Positions 48,996-60,020 are shown, counted from the first letter of the stretch. The stretch is DNA of 64,000 bases from Adenophora triphylla var. japonica (GCA_022495995.1 JAFEMH010001475.1:248001-312000); one strand, 5' to 3'. Numbers and translations: made by a program. The notes: generated from the letters alone by a model not told the origin.

Positions 48996-51982
48996 TTTTA
49001 AAAAACAAATTTCGTTGCTAAATCTGTCGTTAAATCCGTCGGTATTTTAAAAAGATAAATATTTTTTTATTTTTTATTATTTAGCGACAAAATATATCCG
49101 TCAGTAATTTATTTTTGTAAAATTCGTCGCTAAATCCGTCGATATTTTAAAAAGAAAAATATTTTTTTATTTTTTATTATTTAGCGATAGAATATATCCG
49201 TCAGTAATTTATTTTTGTTAAATCCGTCGCTAATTTTAAAAATAAAAAATATTTATTATTTTTTATTTATATAGCGACAGAAAAAATTCGTCGTTAAAAA
49301 ATTTTATAATCCGTCGCTAAATCCGTCGCTAAAATAGGCGGGCTTTTTTGGCGCTACTATTGCGACGGATTAGTGACTGATTCATATCTGTAGCTAAATC
49401 CGTCACTAAATCTGTCAGTAGCTGGTTTTTTCGTTTTATTTTGCTTCCGTCGTTATTCCATCGCTATTCCGTCGCTAAATCCATCCGTATTTTAAAAAGA
49501 AAAATATTTTTTTTATTTTTTATTATTTAGCGACAGAATATATTCGTCGGTAATTTATTTTTGTTAAATTCGTACTAATTTTAAAAAGAAAAAATATTTA
49601 TTTATTTTTATTTATATAGCGACAGAAAAATCCGTCGTTAAAAAATTTTGTAATCCGTCGTTATTCCGTCGCTAAAATGGGCGGGCTTTTTTGGCGCCAT
49701 TATTGCGACGGATTAGTGACAGATTCATGTCTGTCGCTAAATCCGTCGCTAAATCTGCGGTAGCTGGTTTTTTTGTTTTATTTTGCTTCCGTCGTTATTC
49801 CGTCGCTATTCCGTCTCTAATAGCGACAGAATTTGGGCCGTCGCTAATTTTCGTCGCTATTTGATAGTTTTCTTGTAGTGATAAAAAATTGCATTAGGTG
49901 ATCTTTATAAGCAAAGCCATCGGTTAACATTTTGTAGGTGAAATTCCACCTAGTTGAAACATCGTAAGTAAAATATTTGTCCGTCACACTTTTACTTCTT
50001 AAAAATCTTATCCATTTTTTTGCATTTAGATTTTTTTTTTTAGAAACAAATTGAATACATTGTCTAATTGGCTTAACATAAACCTCTAATGCATCCAAAC
50101 AATCTCTAACACGTAAGTTAATAATATGACATAAACATCTAATATGAAAAAATTTACCCCCAAGTGAGGGTTGACAAACGGTAATTAAGTCGGGTAAACT
50201 AGTCGTATTAGCACTTGTGTTGTCAAATGAAATAGTAAATATTTTATTTAAAATACCATACTCAACAAAAATCTCAAGTACTTTTGCACAAATATTTTTC
50301 GTGAAATGCGGTGGCTCAAAATCTTTGTAAGCAATTAATCTTTTTTGGATAGTCCATGAATTATTTATCCAATGGCAAGTAACGCTCAAATAAGTATTTC
50401 TTTGCCAATGATCACTCCAACCATAGGCACAAATTGAAACTTTATTTTCTATATTTGATAAAACACCAATTAAATCGTTTTTATATTTTTTTCACCACTC
50501 TAATAATATCACGTACGAGATTCGTACGTGGTACTCTCGTGGCGACGGGATTTAAAGAAAGTCGAACAAATTTCCATAAAAATCGTCATCCGCAAAATTA
50601 AAAGGAAGGCCTTTAACGCAAACTAATTTGGCTAGTTCATCCCTATAAACCCACTTATCAAATTTAAAAGGGACGAAAGACGAACCTTGTGAACCCGAAC
50701 CCGAACTATGTTGATATTGTAATTGAGTTTGGGTAGTGGAAATGCCAAGCTTCTCAGGATGTTTTGACGCCGTATGCCCGTTGATCGTCCCATGCCCTCC
50801 GCCTCTTTTGAATGAGTAAGACGTGAAATAATAGTTGCAAAATGCTCGAAGATTATAATCATCATCGGGAGTAAATTTTCTTTTCGTGAAATGAATGGCG
50901 AAAGTATCGGATATAGGCTCTCTTTCTCTAGGTTGTCCCCGACCCCGAACCCGACCACCTCCCCTAGTAGCTCGGCCCCCTACCCCTCCTAGTACCAGCA
51001 CTTTCAATTTCAACATTTTCTTCTTCCTCACTTTGTTGGATATTTGGATTTTGATAATCAAAATCATCGTTGGGGGAGGAAGAACCAACATGTGACTTGC
51101 CTAAATTGCTTCTTATTTGATTTCCAGCCATTTGTGTAAGATAAAATGAAGTTTGGAAACAAAATGTAGCTTAAAAATGAATGAAAATGAAGAAAAGCAC
51201 TAATTTTGTTAGAAAACTAACTGAAAATGGGACAAAATTTATCTGGAAATTAGATGAGAGTAAGAGAATATGTGAATATTTGAAAGTAGAAGAGAAAGAG
51301 TAGAGAGAAATAATGTGAAAATAAAATGGGAGGAGGGAGGTGATATTTATAGTTAGTTTTAATTAGTCAAAATGTTTTTTTTTGGTTAACTCTGTTTGGA
51401 CCGTTACTAACTGGAAAGTGGAAAGGGGGGGGGGAGACATTCACAAGCCGGGGCTGGAAGGAAGCCTGGAGGAGAGGAAGTAGCCGTTGGCCAGGCCCAA
51501 CAGTCATGCCCAGTCAGCGCCCAGCCCAGCCCAAGTCATCACAAACCAAACTCAACGGTCATATGATCGTTAATTTTGAACCTTAAATGCCGGTTAACCG
51601 TCGATTTTAACCGGCGGTTGACCGGTTTCCCAAAAATCCAAACCGTAACCGAACCTCCATAAAAACGGTTTCGGTTAAACCGATTCCGGTTAACCGTATT
51701 GACCAGTTTTGAACCGGCCGGTTTGTCGATCCGGTCCGATTTATGGCCACGTCCGTTGGGGAAGAAGAGGAAATAGGGGGGGTTTAATTTATGAATTAAA
51801 ATTTTACACCTTTTACTTTAGAATTTAACACTTACAACCATTAATCTTCATATTATTTTAATTTGTATAATTTTCCTATTTTGTCCTTACAAAATTAATC
51901 ACGTCACATGACATATTTAAGGGCATTTATGTCTTTTAAATGCAATATAGTTTTGTTACCGAGTGTATATATATATATATAT

Positions 51983-52280
51983 TTCGCCTCGATTAAGCTT
52001 CACATTTTACCTAAAAGGGTATCACATTACAAGCTTTCACCTTTCCTGATATAGCAAAAAATTACGAACCCCATTTGTCAATCTTACTCACATTTTCCAC
52101 ACTTAAGTTGTGGGGTGCATTTATCAATTTCACTCAATTTTATCCCTCACATTTAAATTGTAGACTTTAATTGTTAATTTCAATCACCTATTCCACTCTC
52201 AACCCATTTCCTATTCATTTCTTTTTTTTAATTATTGTGCTCGTCAAAAATGGTGATGGTTAAACCGGGGGACAGAAGGG
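51983..52280. mobile_element. Degenerate Stowaway-like MITE
   Basis: The left end (CGCCTCGATTAAGCTTCACA) and right end (GGTGATGGTTAAACCGGGGGACAGAAGGGAG) are degenerate complements resembling the 32623-32898 family. The core AAGCTTTCACCTTTCC supports this. Confidence 0.6.
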
Positions 52281-52930
52281 AGTTAAATACCCCTTTGTCC
52301 CTAACCTATACAACATTTTTCCTTTTGGTCCCCAAACTATTTTTTTTCGATTTCGTCCTTATTATATGCATTTGTGGGACCATTTGGTCCAACCGTCACA
52401 TTGCCATCAATTTTCCCGTTAAATTTGTTTGTGACGTCATATCTTTGATGACATGAAACCATTGTTTATGAAACTTTAATGACTTGAAAGTTTAAGGGGT
52501 TATAAATATGAGATGGCTAAAATAAAAATTACACCCAATTTTTTGGGATAAATAATTTTGAAATAGTTTACAAGTTTAAAGTAATTATTATTATTATTCA
52601 TTGAAAAAATATTTCTTTTTGAAACTATAATTCTATTAATGCCTTTTACAAATGCAACACTAAATCCAATTTTTTAAAATAATAGTTAAATCTTTTTTTC
52701 AAAATAATAATAATAATAATCTTTGAATCTAAAAAATAAATTACTATTTACACTAACTGTTTAATGTTTAATAGCTTTATTTTTTGAGAGAAACTGTTTA
52801 ATAGCTTTGAAAATATCAATAAATTAACATCTATTTATTATAATTAGTTTTAAATTAAAGTTCAATATCGATGCCACAATCACTGCCCCCCCCCTTTCAA
52901 CAACCACTACAAAAATCACCATTACAAAAA

Positions 52931-54132
52931 GGGCAAATTGCATTTTAGGGCCTGAAGTCGAGGGGTGATCTCCAAACTGGGCCCCATATTTCTTTTGTCA
53001 AATCAGGGCTCAATATCTAAATTTTTCGTCAATTAAGGGTTTTTTGACGAAATTCGTTAAAAACACAGTTAAGTTGCACGTGTCACGCACATGAATAACA
53101 GATAAATTGAATTGGCACTAACTTTTAAGGGGTTAAATGATATATTTTATAAAAAATGGATCATAGAACAAAATAAATCTTTAATTTTATTGAATTTCTT
53201 TTTAATTCTCATGTTATCATAATTTATTAAAAAAATTATCCAAATTCAAATATTTATTTGTTTTAACAAAAAATAATTAGTAAATTTAAAATATTGAAAA
53301 AAATAAAGATAATAGTTAATATGACTTAAAATAATTTAAGATATTAACTATTATCCTTTTTTCTAATAATTTAAATTACTAATTATTTTGCTTAAAAAAT
53401 ACTAATTATTTTAGATTGGATAATTTATAAAATATATAAATAAAAAGATTAAATAAAATAAATATTTACAAAAAATATGCTTACCCAATTTATATTTTTT
53501 TCTTAATCAAGTTTTTTTAATGAAACACAATTTATCTAATTAAAATATATAAAATAATATTTTCTTAAACACAAATAAAAAATATGGTATTGCTCAAAAT
53601 CCCAACAACCATCATCTCTTTGAAATTCAAACTCACCACCATAAACACCACCACCCAGTCACTACAATATCACACCCCCACCACCATAAACCCAAGAAAA
53701 ACAAAATCAAAGAATAATCATATTACAAATAAAACCCAAATCAACATAAAATCAAACAAGTATTTAACCCTTGTTTGGACTCATTTTTTTTAAACCTTTG
53801 TTTGGACTCGTTTGGTCTTTTGGCGAAATTGAGAGCAGAGGATGAACGTCGACAGAAAGAGGAGGATCTAGACTCAGTTTTGGGTGTTTAGAGCGTCGCC
53901 GGAGAGGGTGGGGTGCCTGCCTAAGAAGAAGATCGGAGGAGGTATGTGTGCCGGGAAATGTCGGACTGGAAAGGGGAAAGACGGAGAGAGGGAAAGGGAG
54001 ACTTAGGATTATATGGGGGGGATAGAAACGCTGGCGGAAGTGGGGAGCCAGAAACGAGGGCGGCGGCAGAAGGATGAGAAGAGTGGGTAAAGAGAAAGGG
54101 GTAGTAAGGGCCTTGGGGTGGGATCTGGAAGT

Positions 54133-54213
<81 letters not shown>

Positions 54214-54628
54214 AAGATGAAGAGAATATATAAAAAAATTGTTCACCCACCCTTTAGTTTTAACAAATTTGGATAACAAGAAATTGTTAAAAAAAACTAA
54301 ATATTTGAATTTGGATAAATTTTTAATAAATTATGATAACATAAGAATTAAAAAGAAATTCAATAAATTAAAAGATTTCTTTTGTTCTATGATCCCTTAT
54401 TTATAAAATATGACATTTAACCCCTTAAAAGTTAGTGCCAATTCAATTTAACCAAATATGTTATTCATGTGCGTGGCACGTGCAACTTAACTGTGTTTTT
54501 AACGAATTTCGTCAAAAAGCCCTTAATTGACGAAAAATTTAGATATTGAGTCCTGATTTGACAAAAAAAATATGGGGCCCCGTTTGGAGAACACCCCTCG
54601 ACTTCAGGCCCTAAATTGCAATTTGCCC
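52931..54628. mobile_element. Non-autonomous TIR-MULE with 9-bp target duplication
   Basis: The ends GGGCAAATTGCATTTAGGG-like and complement are flanked by an exact 9-bp duplication TTACAAAAA at 52922-52930 and 54629-54637. The terminal inverted repeats run about 330-370 bp with high similarity. The interior is AT-rich and has a GA microsatellite. No transposase is present. Long TIRs plus a 9-bp duplication are the Mutator-like signature. Confidence 0.92.
54136..54212 (+). repeat. GA microsatellite in inner MULE
   Basis: About 38 uninterrupted GA units. Long Ser-Leu reading frames on the opposite strand (53764-54279) are translations of this repeat. Confidence 0.96.
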
Positions 54629-54903
54629 TTACAAAAATGAAGAGGGCCAAATAGATTAAATAAAAAAAACTCTGGCTTCAATCAATGATAAACATCAAAA
54701 ACCATATACAAGCTTCAATCATATGAATCAAAGATCATAATCCTAAAAATAACCATCAACTTTCATCTTCACACCATCAAAAATCACACACACAAACACC
54801 ACACAAACTCGCACACACATAAACGCTCACAAACAAAAACGACGTAGAAGGGCTTCTTACCCCAAAGATCTTCAAGCTTGGGGGACATTAATGAAGATCT
54901 AAA

Positions 54904-54984
54904 GGCGGAGGCGGAGGCGGAGGCGGAGGCGGAGGCGGAGGCGGAGGCGGAGGCGGAGGCGGAGGCGAAGGCGGAGGCGGAGGT
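54904..54984 (+). repeat. GGAGGC hexanucleotide array
   Basis: About 13 units of GGCGGA with one A variant. It lies in the outer MULE-like element, in a GC-rich block that follows CACAC-rich sequence. Confidence 0.95.
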
Positions 54985-55139
54985 CGGGGAGGAGGAGGAG
55001 GAGGTGGAGAATACGGGTTAGGGGAAGGGGGCGATGACACTAGTGGATGATGAAGCGCACGAGGTATGGTGGTGGGGAGGCGGGTTTGAGAGAGACTTGA
55101 GTCCCGACGTGAGAAGGAAGAGTATGGGGGGGGAGAGAG

Positions 55140-55307
55140 TAAGGTTGTAAATGAATCAAACTTTTTTTATTCCATTCGGTATTCGATTCGAGTATTCGGT
55201 ATTCGTATTCGAAAACTTCGAATTCGAATTTTTATATTGATTCGATAAGTATTCGAATTCGAATAATATCTCACGATATTCGATTCAGTATTCGCGAATA
55301 TTATTCG

Positions 55308-55363
<56 letters not shown>

Positions 55364-55493
55364 GATACGAATCGAATACCGAATCGAATCGAATAATTCG
55401 AAGATCAATTTCGAATCGAATACGAATGCGAATATTCAAATATTTTCACGAATCAAATCGAATACGATGATATTCGATTTGTTTACACCCCTA
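55140..55493. mobile_element. hAT-type MITE with 8-bp target duplication
   Basis: The element is 354 bp with ends TAAGGTTGTAAATG and CATTTACACCCCTA-like complement (GTTTACACCCCTA). An exact 8-bp duplication GGAGAGAG lies at 55132-55139 and 55494-55501. The body is made of ATTCGAAT/TATTCG palindromic words and a central TA repeat (about 55313-55356), so the whole element can fold on itself. Confidence 0.88.
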
Positions 55494-55846
55494 GGAGAGA
55501 GCGTTGCTACTGAGTGAATGTTTTTGATGCGTAAGGAGTCATAGATTTTAGGGTTAAAAAGGGTGTCATATTTTAATTTTTAGGTCCGTAGTTTAAAACT
55601 AAACACTTGGCCCCTTTTATTTTTTACTTAATCATTGAGTATATGCCAAATGTGCAACCACATTGCCATGTAAGCAAAAATGGTTAGATCACATGTCGCA
55701 TCAACTTATATAACGAGAAAATAGATGACAACATGACCAAATGGTCCCACAAATGCATACGATTGGGACAAAATCGAAAAAAAAATGGTTTAAGGAACAA
55801 AAATAAAATAGTTGTATAGGTTAGGAACGAAAAAAGGAATTTAACT

Positions 55847-55852
<6 letters not shown>

Positions 55853-55881
<29 letters not shown>
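55853..55881 (+). repeat. GA microsatellite
   Basis: About 14 uninterrupted GA/AG units immediately after the outer MULE-like element. Confidence 0.9.
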
Positions 55882-55882
<1 letters not shown>

Positions 55883-55956
55883 TATATTGTGTGAGTTTTT
55901 TAAAAAGAGGGGGGTTGTGTTTGAAAAGACAAAAACATAAAGAGGAGTAGGGGTGT

Positions 55957-57169
55957 TGATGGAGGAAATCTCCCTCTTATTAAATTACCTAACAAGTGTA
56001 CTAGTTTATCAATGTAATAATATGCACAATGTAAGCATCGAATCCATAGGGACTCATGGGAAACAAGTATATTTTAATAGTGCAAAGTAACCAAGGGGTT
56101 TTGATTTGTAGGTTGATTAATTAAACTAAGAAAACAAGAATTAAAAGCAAGTAAAGATAACAAGGAAGCAATGGATTTATGGATTGAGGATCATAACAAT
56201 ATCACTTTATGCTATTTCAAATCATGTAAAAGGAATCAATCTTGTTCAAGGGTTTGTTAACAATAGATTAGGGGTTGGGACGTTTAGTGTACGGATTGCA
56301 GTCCTAATATTCCCATCTTGCTTATACCTTCCAGTAAGTTAATACAAACATTCAATAGATTCAATTCAAATTATAAGAATATTAGAACCTAGATTCGTTT
56401 GATTTCTTGGTCTGTCATCAATTGAATCTAATCTTCTCAATAATAGTCAGTGTATAAACTATCCACGTGAGTGCGGCAATTTATAACCAAGTAAATTCAG
56501 AGGCCAAAATTAGTTTAACATACAATTGAAACCTATTAACAATAATTAAGAATGTTAAGAAGATCAAGAATGATAAAGAGATAGAGAGAATTAAAACATT
56601 AGCATAAATATCCAATTGTTAATCACCCAATACATGAACCAAATATTTAGCCGCAAAGGGCTATTAAAATAAAAGATTAAAAACCTGAATAAAAATCTTG
56701 AATCTTTGTCTTCAAAACTTGTAAACCTAAAACTATGATATGGAAGATATCAGAGATCCTAAAAACCTAAACTAGGGTTGTTTATAAAGTAAAGGAGGAA
56801 GGATCCTTCCTAATTTGAATCCAATTTACCCTAATCCTTCAACAATTCAAAAAAGGAACAAAAATCCGTCATAATCCGCTAGATCTGCCTTGGGCGTGGT
56901 TGCTCCCCCGTGTTGGGTGTTGTCGCCCCAATCCTCTGGAAAAACAGCGCGTTCGCTCTATATCTTATAGACAAAGGGTGCGGCGCTCCCTTCAGGGGTG
57001 CGGTCGCCCTCAACTTCTTTTCATCTTTAATCCTTCCTCTTTTGTCATTTTGCAATTCATCCCCTTTACTTACGAAAACACTAGAAATATATCAAATTCC
57101 CAATGATCGAGCGTGAAATAGGTCTAGAAATGTATCCTTTGGATGGGTGAAAATACATCATTCAATTCA
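55957..57169 (-). mobile_element. Solo LTR, family A, copy 4
   Basis: A 1213-bp TG...CA element with exact 5-bp duplications GGTGT at 55952-55956 and 57170-57174. The landmarks match family A: a run near the left end with AACAAGTGTACTAG, GAATCCATAGGGACT, and an end reading TACATCATTCAATTCA (minus strand TGAATTGAATGATG). It inserted into the left terminus of the hAT-like element. Confidence 0.85.
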
Positions 57170-57538
57170 GGTGTAAGTGGCTCAGTTCAAACCGCGGTTT
57201 GAGACCGAACCGAACCAAATCATGCAGTTTGGTTTTCAAGTATGAATGGTTAGGTTCGGTCTGGTCTCAAATATTGGCAAATCACATGGTTCGGTTTGAT
57301 ATATGGTCTAACCCTACCAGACCAAACCAAACCAGATCGCGATTTGAGACCGCGAGACCGAACCATCAAATCGAACCGCGAGACCAAACCATCAGACTAA
57401 ACCACATTAGAATAAACTAATCATAACCTCCATTTTGTATCTTATTTAATAATTTCGTATATTTATTAAAATTGACTGTTAGATCATTAAAGAAATCAAC
57501 ATTAAATAGACTAATTCTAACCCCCGTTTTATGTCTTA

Positions 57539-57821
57539 CTCCCTCCGTCTCAGTTCACTTGACACTTATTTTCATTTTGGGTCGTCCCAGCTCACTTAAC
57601 ACCTCCCAAAAATAGCCTACTTTTTATATTTTTATATTAGATGGACCCCACCACTCATTCTCTCTCTTCATTTTTCACTACTCAATTTATTCAACCAACA
57701 CTACTATTTACCCCACTCATTCTCTCTCTTCATTTTCTATCACACATTTTTTTTATTTTATTCTTTTTTCTTAGTTCTTGTGCCCACCTCTTGGGTGTCA
57801 AGTGAGGTGGGACGGAGGGAG
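57539..57821. mobile_element. Stowaway-like MITE
   Basis: TA-bordered ends are CTCCCTCCGTCTCAGTTCAC and GTGAGGTGGGACGGAGGGAG. An inner copy of the terminus (GGGTCGTCCCAGCTCACTTA) follows the left end. The interior CCACTCATTCTCTCTCTTCA is shared with 33691-33972. Confidence 0.88.
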
Positions 57822-57854
57822 TATTTAATATTAATTTCATCATTTGTTATATTC

Positions 57855-58818
57855 TTTTTTTTTTATGAAACCAGGGCGGCACCTGGGGGGATTTTATTAA
57901 TTATTAAATATAAGTACAAGAGGGGGACAACCACCCGACTCATTGCCGGATATGGAGCCGGACCTCAAAATCCAAAAAATAAACCAACTCCTTAAAAGGT
58001 AAAACCATCTAAAAAATAAAAAGCCTGAAAAAATTAAACCAAAGAACAATCCTAATAAATTCAAAGGAGTCCAGTGATCCATCAAATGTCCAAGAGACGG
58101 ACCCGTATACCTCTTTTGCAACCGAAACGATTCCGTATGCCTTCCTTGCACTCAAGAATCTATTCCAAAGAACCAACAACATCAAATAATTATCGACGCT
58201 CAACATAGTATCCACTTTCATCAAACCGTAACGCGTCCAAGACACTCCGTGGAAGCTCCCTTGACGATCCATATGTCCAATCCGTTTTATGAATATGAGC
58301 TTCAAAAGCTAATCTATCCGCAACCCCATTTGCTTGACGAAGAACATGACGTAACTCATACCCTCCAATCAAACTTTCACATTCCCGCAATTCATATGTG
58401 TATTGCCACGGACAATTATTTCGCCCTTTTAAAATATTCACAGCTACTAAAGAATCTGAGTTTACCTGAATAGAAAGTAAACCCCAAGAATGACATAAGC
58501 ACAGGCCATCACGTAAAGCAAAGATCTCCGCCTTCATGTTGGTTCCATCTCCGTAGTAATGTGAAAAGGCACAAACAAAAGCCCCCATACCATCCCTTAT
58601 AATACCACCACCCGTGCACTAGCCGTTTATCGCGGAACCATCCGTATTCAAAGTAAAAACATGAGAACGCGAAGGCTCTCATCTCAACAACCTCTGCCGC
58701 CTAAACTTATGCTCTGCCACTTTGAGGTCTAAGCTCTCCAACAAGACACGGTCATTCCCACTAGGAGCCACTTTCGGTACTAGGAATGAGCACATCTCAA
58801 TAAGAGAAATTTTAACTC
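57855..58818 (-). mobile_element. 5'-truncated L1-type LINE with RNase H, 17-bp target duplication
   Basis: It is flanked by exact copies of CATCATTTGTTATATTC at 57838-57854 and 58819-58835. The 3' end (minus strand) has an A-rich tail at 57855-57864. The minus-strand frame 58588-58190 encodes a plant LINE RNase H (KAEIFALRDGLCLCHSWG, then VNSDSLVAVNILKG and RQANGVADRLA). It is truncated and not functional. Confidence 0.9.
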
Positions 58819-59248
58819 CATCATTTGTTATATTCATCGCGACACATAAATAACTAAGTTCTTTCCACGATCGAAATTGTAAAGTGTTTTTCTTACTTCT
58901 GCCTCTCTCTTCCTTCGACTTTCCTCTTAAAGATCTGTATCTTTCGCTCTTCCTTCGTGATCACGAAAAATTTAAACAAATATGAAAATGAGTTGCGGTC
59001 CGAATCGTGATTTGAACCGTATTCTAAACCATGGTCTGAACCACGGTCTAGACCGTGACCTGAACCGTGATTTGAACCAAATAATTGAACCGCATTTTGA
59101 ACTAAATCGAATCAATCCATATCGGTTTGGTTTGCTTCGATATGGATTTTTTCATGATTCAATTCGGTTTAAAATTTATTCAAACCGATGACTAGTGGTT
59201 CGGTAGGTAAATTCTTCAAACCGAACCAATCTAAATCATTTACACCCA

Positions 59249-59635
59249 GCATCTCCAACGGCACTTTATAACTTCAAAATAGAACACAATTTTTCTCCAA
59301 TGAAACTTTAAATATTGCTCTATTATTATGAATCAACTCTATTTATTGCACCAAATTTGGTGCAAAAGATATAGCTGTACATCCCGTTATCCTTATTTTT
59401 TTCTCTTTTAAAAATCTTTTTTTTTTTAATTTTTTCTTTTGATATACGAGAATTTTTTTGCAATATAAAATATATATAAGTTAATATTATTTATAAATTG
59501 AAATAATAATGTATACTTTAAAAATATTCTTATTTAATATAAAATTTAAAACAAATTGTTGAAGATGTTTGGTGCTAAAATTGCATTACTATACAGAATA
59601 GTGCAATTTTTGCATCAAAATTGTTGGAGATGATC
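59249..59635. mobile_element. Tourist/Harbinger-like MITE
   Basis: The left end GCATCTCCAACGG and right end TTGTTGGAGATG are complements, the wording common in plant PIF/Harbinger-type MITEs. ACCAAATTTGGT and GGTGCTAAAATTGCA-like segments lie inside. It is AT-rich and non-coding. Target triplets are not clear. Confidence 0.6.
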
Positions 59636-59738
59636 TAAGGAGAGTGACACTCCAAAGATGCACGTACAATGTCGGCCAAATCCTCGCCGCACATTAGCTA
59701 AACCGTTTATATCCTCGTCCCCCAAACCCTTATATATA

Positions 59739-60020
59739 CTCTCTCCGTCCCACCTTAGTGTAGACTAAGGTGGTGGGCACAATAACTAAGGAATATTATT
59801 AAGATAATGAAAATGTGTGGTAGAAAATGAAGAGAGAGAATGAGTGGAGTTAATAGTAGGTTGGTTGAATAAATTGTATGGTGGAAAATGAAGAGAGAGA
59901 ATGAGTGGGTGGGGTAGGGAAAATAAAAAATAATAAAAAACTTTCTAATTTTGGCAGTTTACACTAAGGTGGGACGGACGAAAAAGGAAAGAAGTCTACA
60001 CTAAGGTGGGACGGAGGGAG
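59739..60020. mobile_element. Stowaway-like MITE with duplicated right terminus
   Basis: TA-bordered ends are CTCTCTCCGTCCCACCTTAG and CTAAGGTGGGACGGAGGGAG. The right terminus occurs twice (ACACTAAGGTGGGACGGA at about 59960 and 59998). The interior is shared, complemented, with 33691-33972. Confidence 0.88.

Larger units (their letters stand above)
44488..49880. mobile_element. Non-autonomous CACTA element with tandem arrays
   Basis: The ends are CACTACAAGAAAA (44488) and TTTTCTTGTAGTG (49880), the En/Spm-type CACTA terminus. Both subterminal zones (44510-44895 and 49010-49865) are packed with TTAGCGACGGA / TCCGTCGCTAAA words in both orientations, the likely transposase-binding repeats. The 5.4-kb interior holds a TA repeat, a GA/GC-rich cargo block, a telomere-like array and a 168-bp tandem array. 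No transposase is present. Flanking triplets are TTT and ATA, so no clear 3-bp duplication remains. It splits a hAT transposase that is continuous in copy 2. Confidence 0.93.
43519..51131 (-). pseudogene. hAT transposase (BED/dimerisation type), split and frameshifted
   Basis: It starts at 51131 (MAGNQIRSNLGKSHVG). The N-terminal zinc-finger region (FCNYYFTSYSFKRGGGHG) has one Cys changed to Tyr. An RNase H-like hAT core lies in 50389-49882 (FTISFDNTSANT, CLCHIINLRV, STRWNFTYKML). After the CACTA insertion the frame resumes at 44487 (GYNERLLAYQWN) and runs to the C-terminal dimerisation motif (LVSPASTVAVESAFS, LDERRSQLTSENLEHQLLL) at about 43800-43620. There are several frame breaks. It is the same family as 61445-63533. 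Confidence 0.88.
43487..51740 (-). mobile_element. hAT transposon copy 1, truncated, split by CACTA element
   Basis: The minus-strand transposase remnant (51131 to 43519) is followed on the right by the same 5' flank as copy 2 and by a terminal zone rich in CCGGTT/AACCGG words ending GGCCACGTCC near 51735. The left end is missing: at 43487 the element begins abruptly at a point that lies about 850 bp inside copy 2 (about 61285), directly next to FTSH6 exon 2. A CACTA element (44488-49880) sits in the middle. Confidence 0.82.
52281..55848. mobile_element. Outer MULE-like element with long inverted repeats
   Basis: Terminal inverted repeats of about 170 bp lie at 52281-52445 and 55690-55848. 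Shared words are CCTAACCTATACAAC, TGCATTTGTGGGACCATTTG and GACGAAAT-like text. The ends resemble MULE termini, but I found no clean 9-bp duplication. Inside are a nested MULE (52931-54628), a GGAGGC repeat and a hAT MITE (55140-55493). No transposase is seen. Confidence 0.65.
55948..59248. mobile_element. Nested hAT-like non-autonomous element (host of three insertions)
   Basis: The left end TAGGGGTGT is separated from its continuation AAGTGGCTCAG by the solo LTR at 55957-57169. The right end reads AAATCATTTACACCCA, a near complement. The body beside each end is full of GGTTTGAGACCG / AACCGTGATTTGAACC palindromic words. Nested inside are the solo LTR, a Stowaway-like MITE (57539-57821) and a truncated LINE (57855-58818). 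Target duplication is not clear. Confidence 0.65.

Noticed and set aside
53764..54279. 171-residue reverse-strand frame with long Ser-Leu repeats
   Set aside because: It is a translation of the GA microsatellite in the inner MULE.
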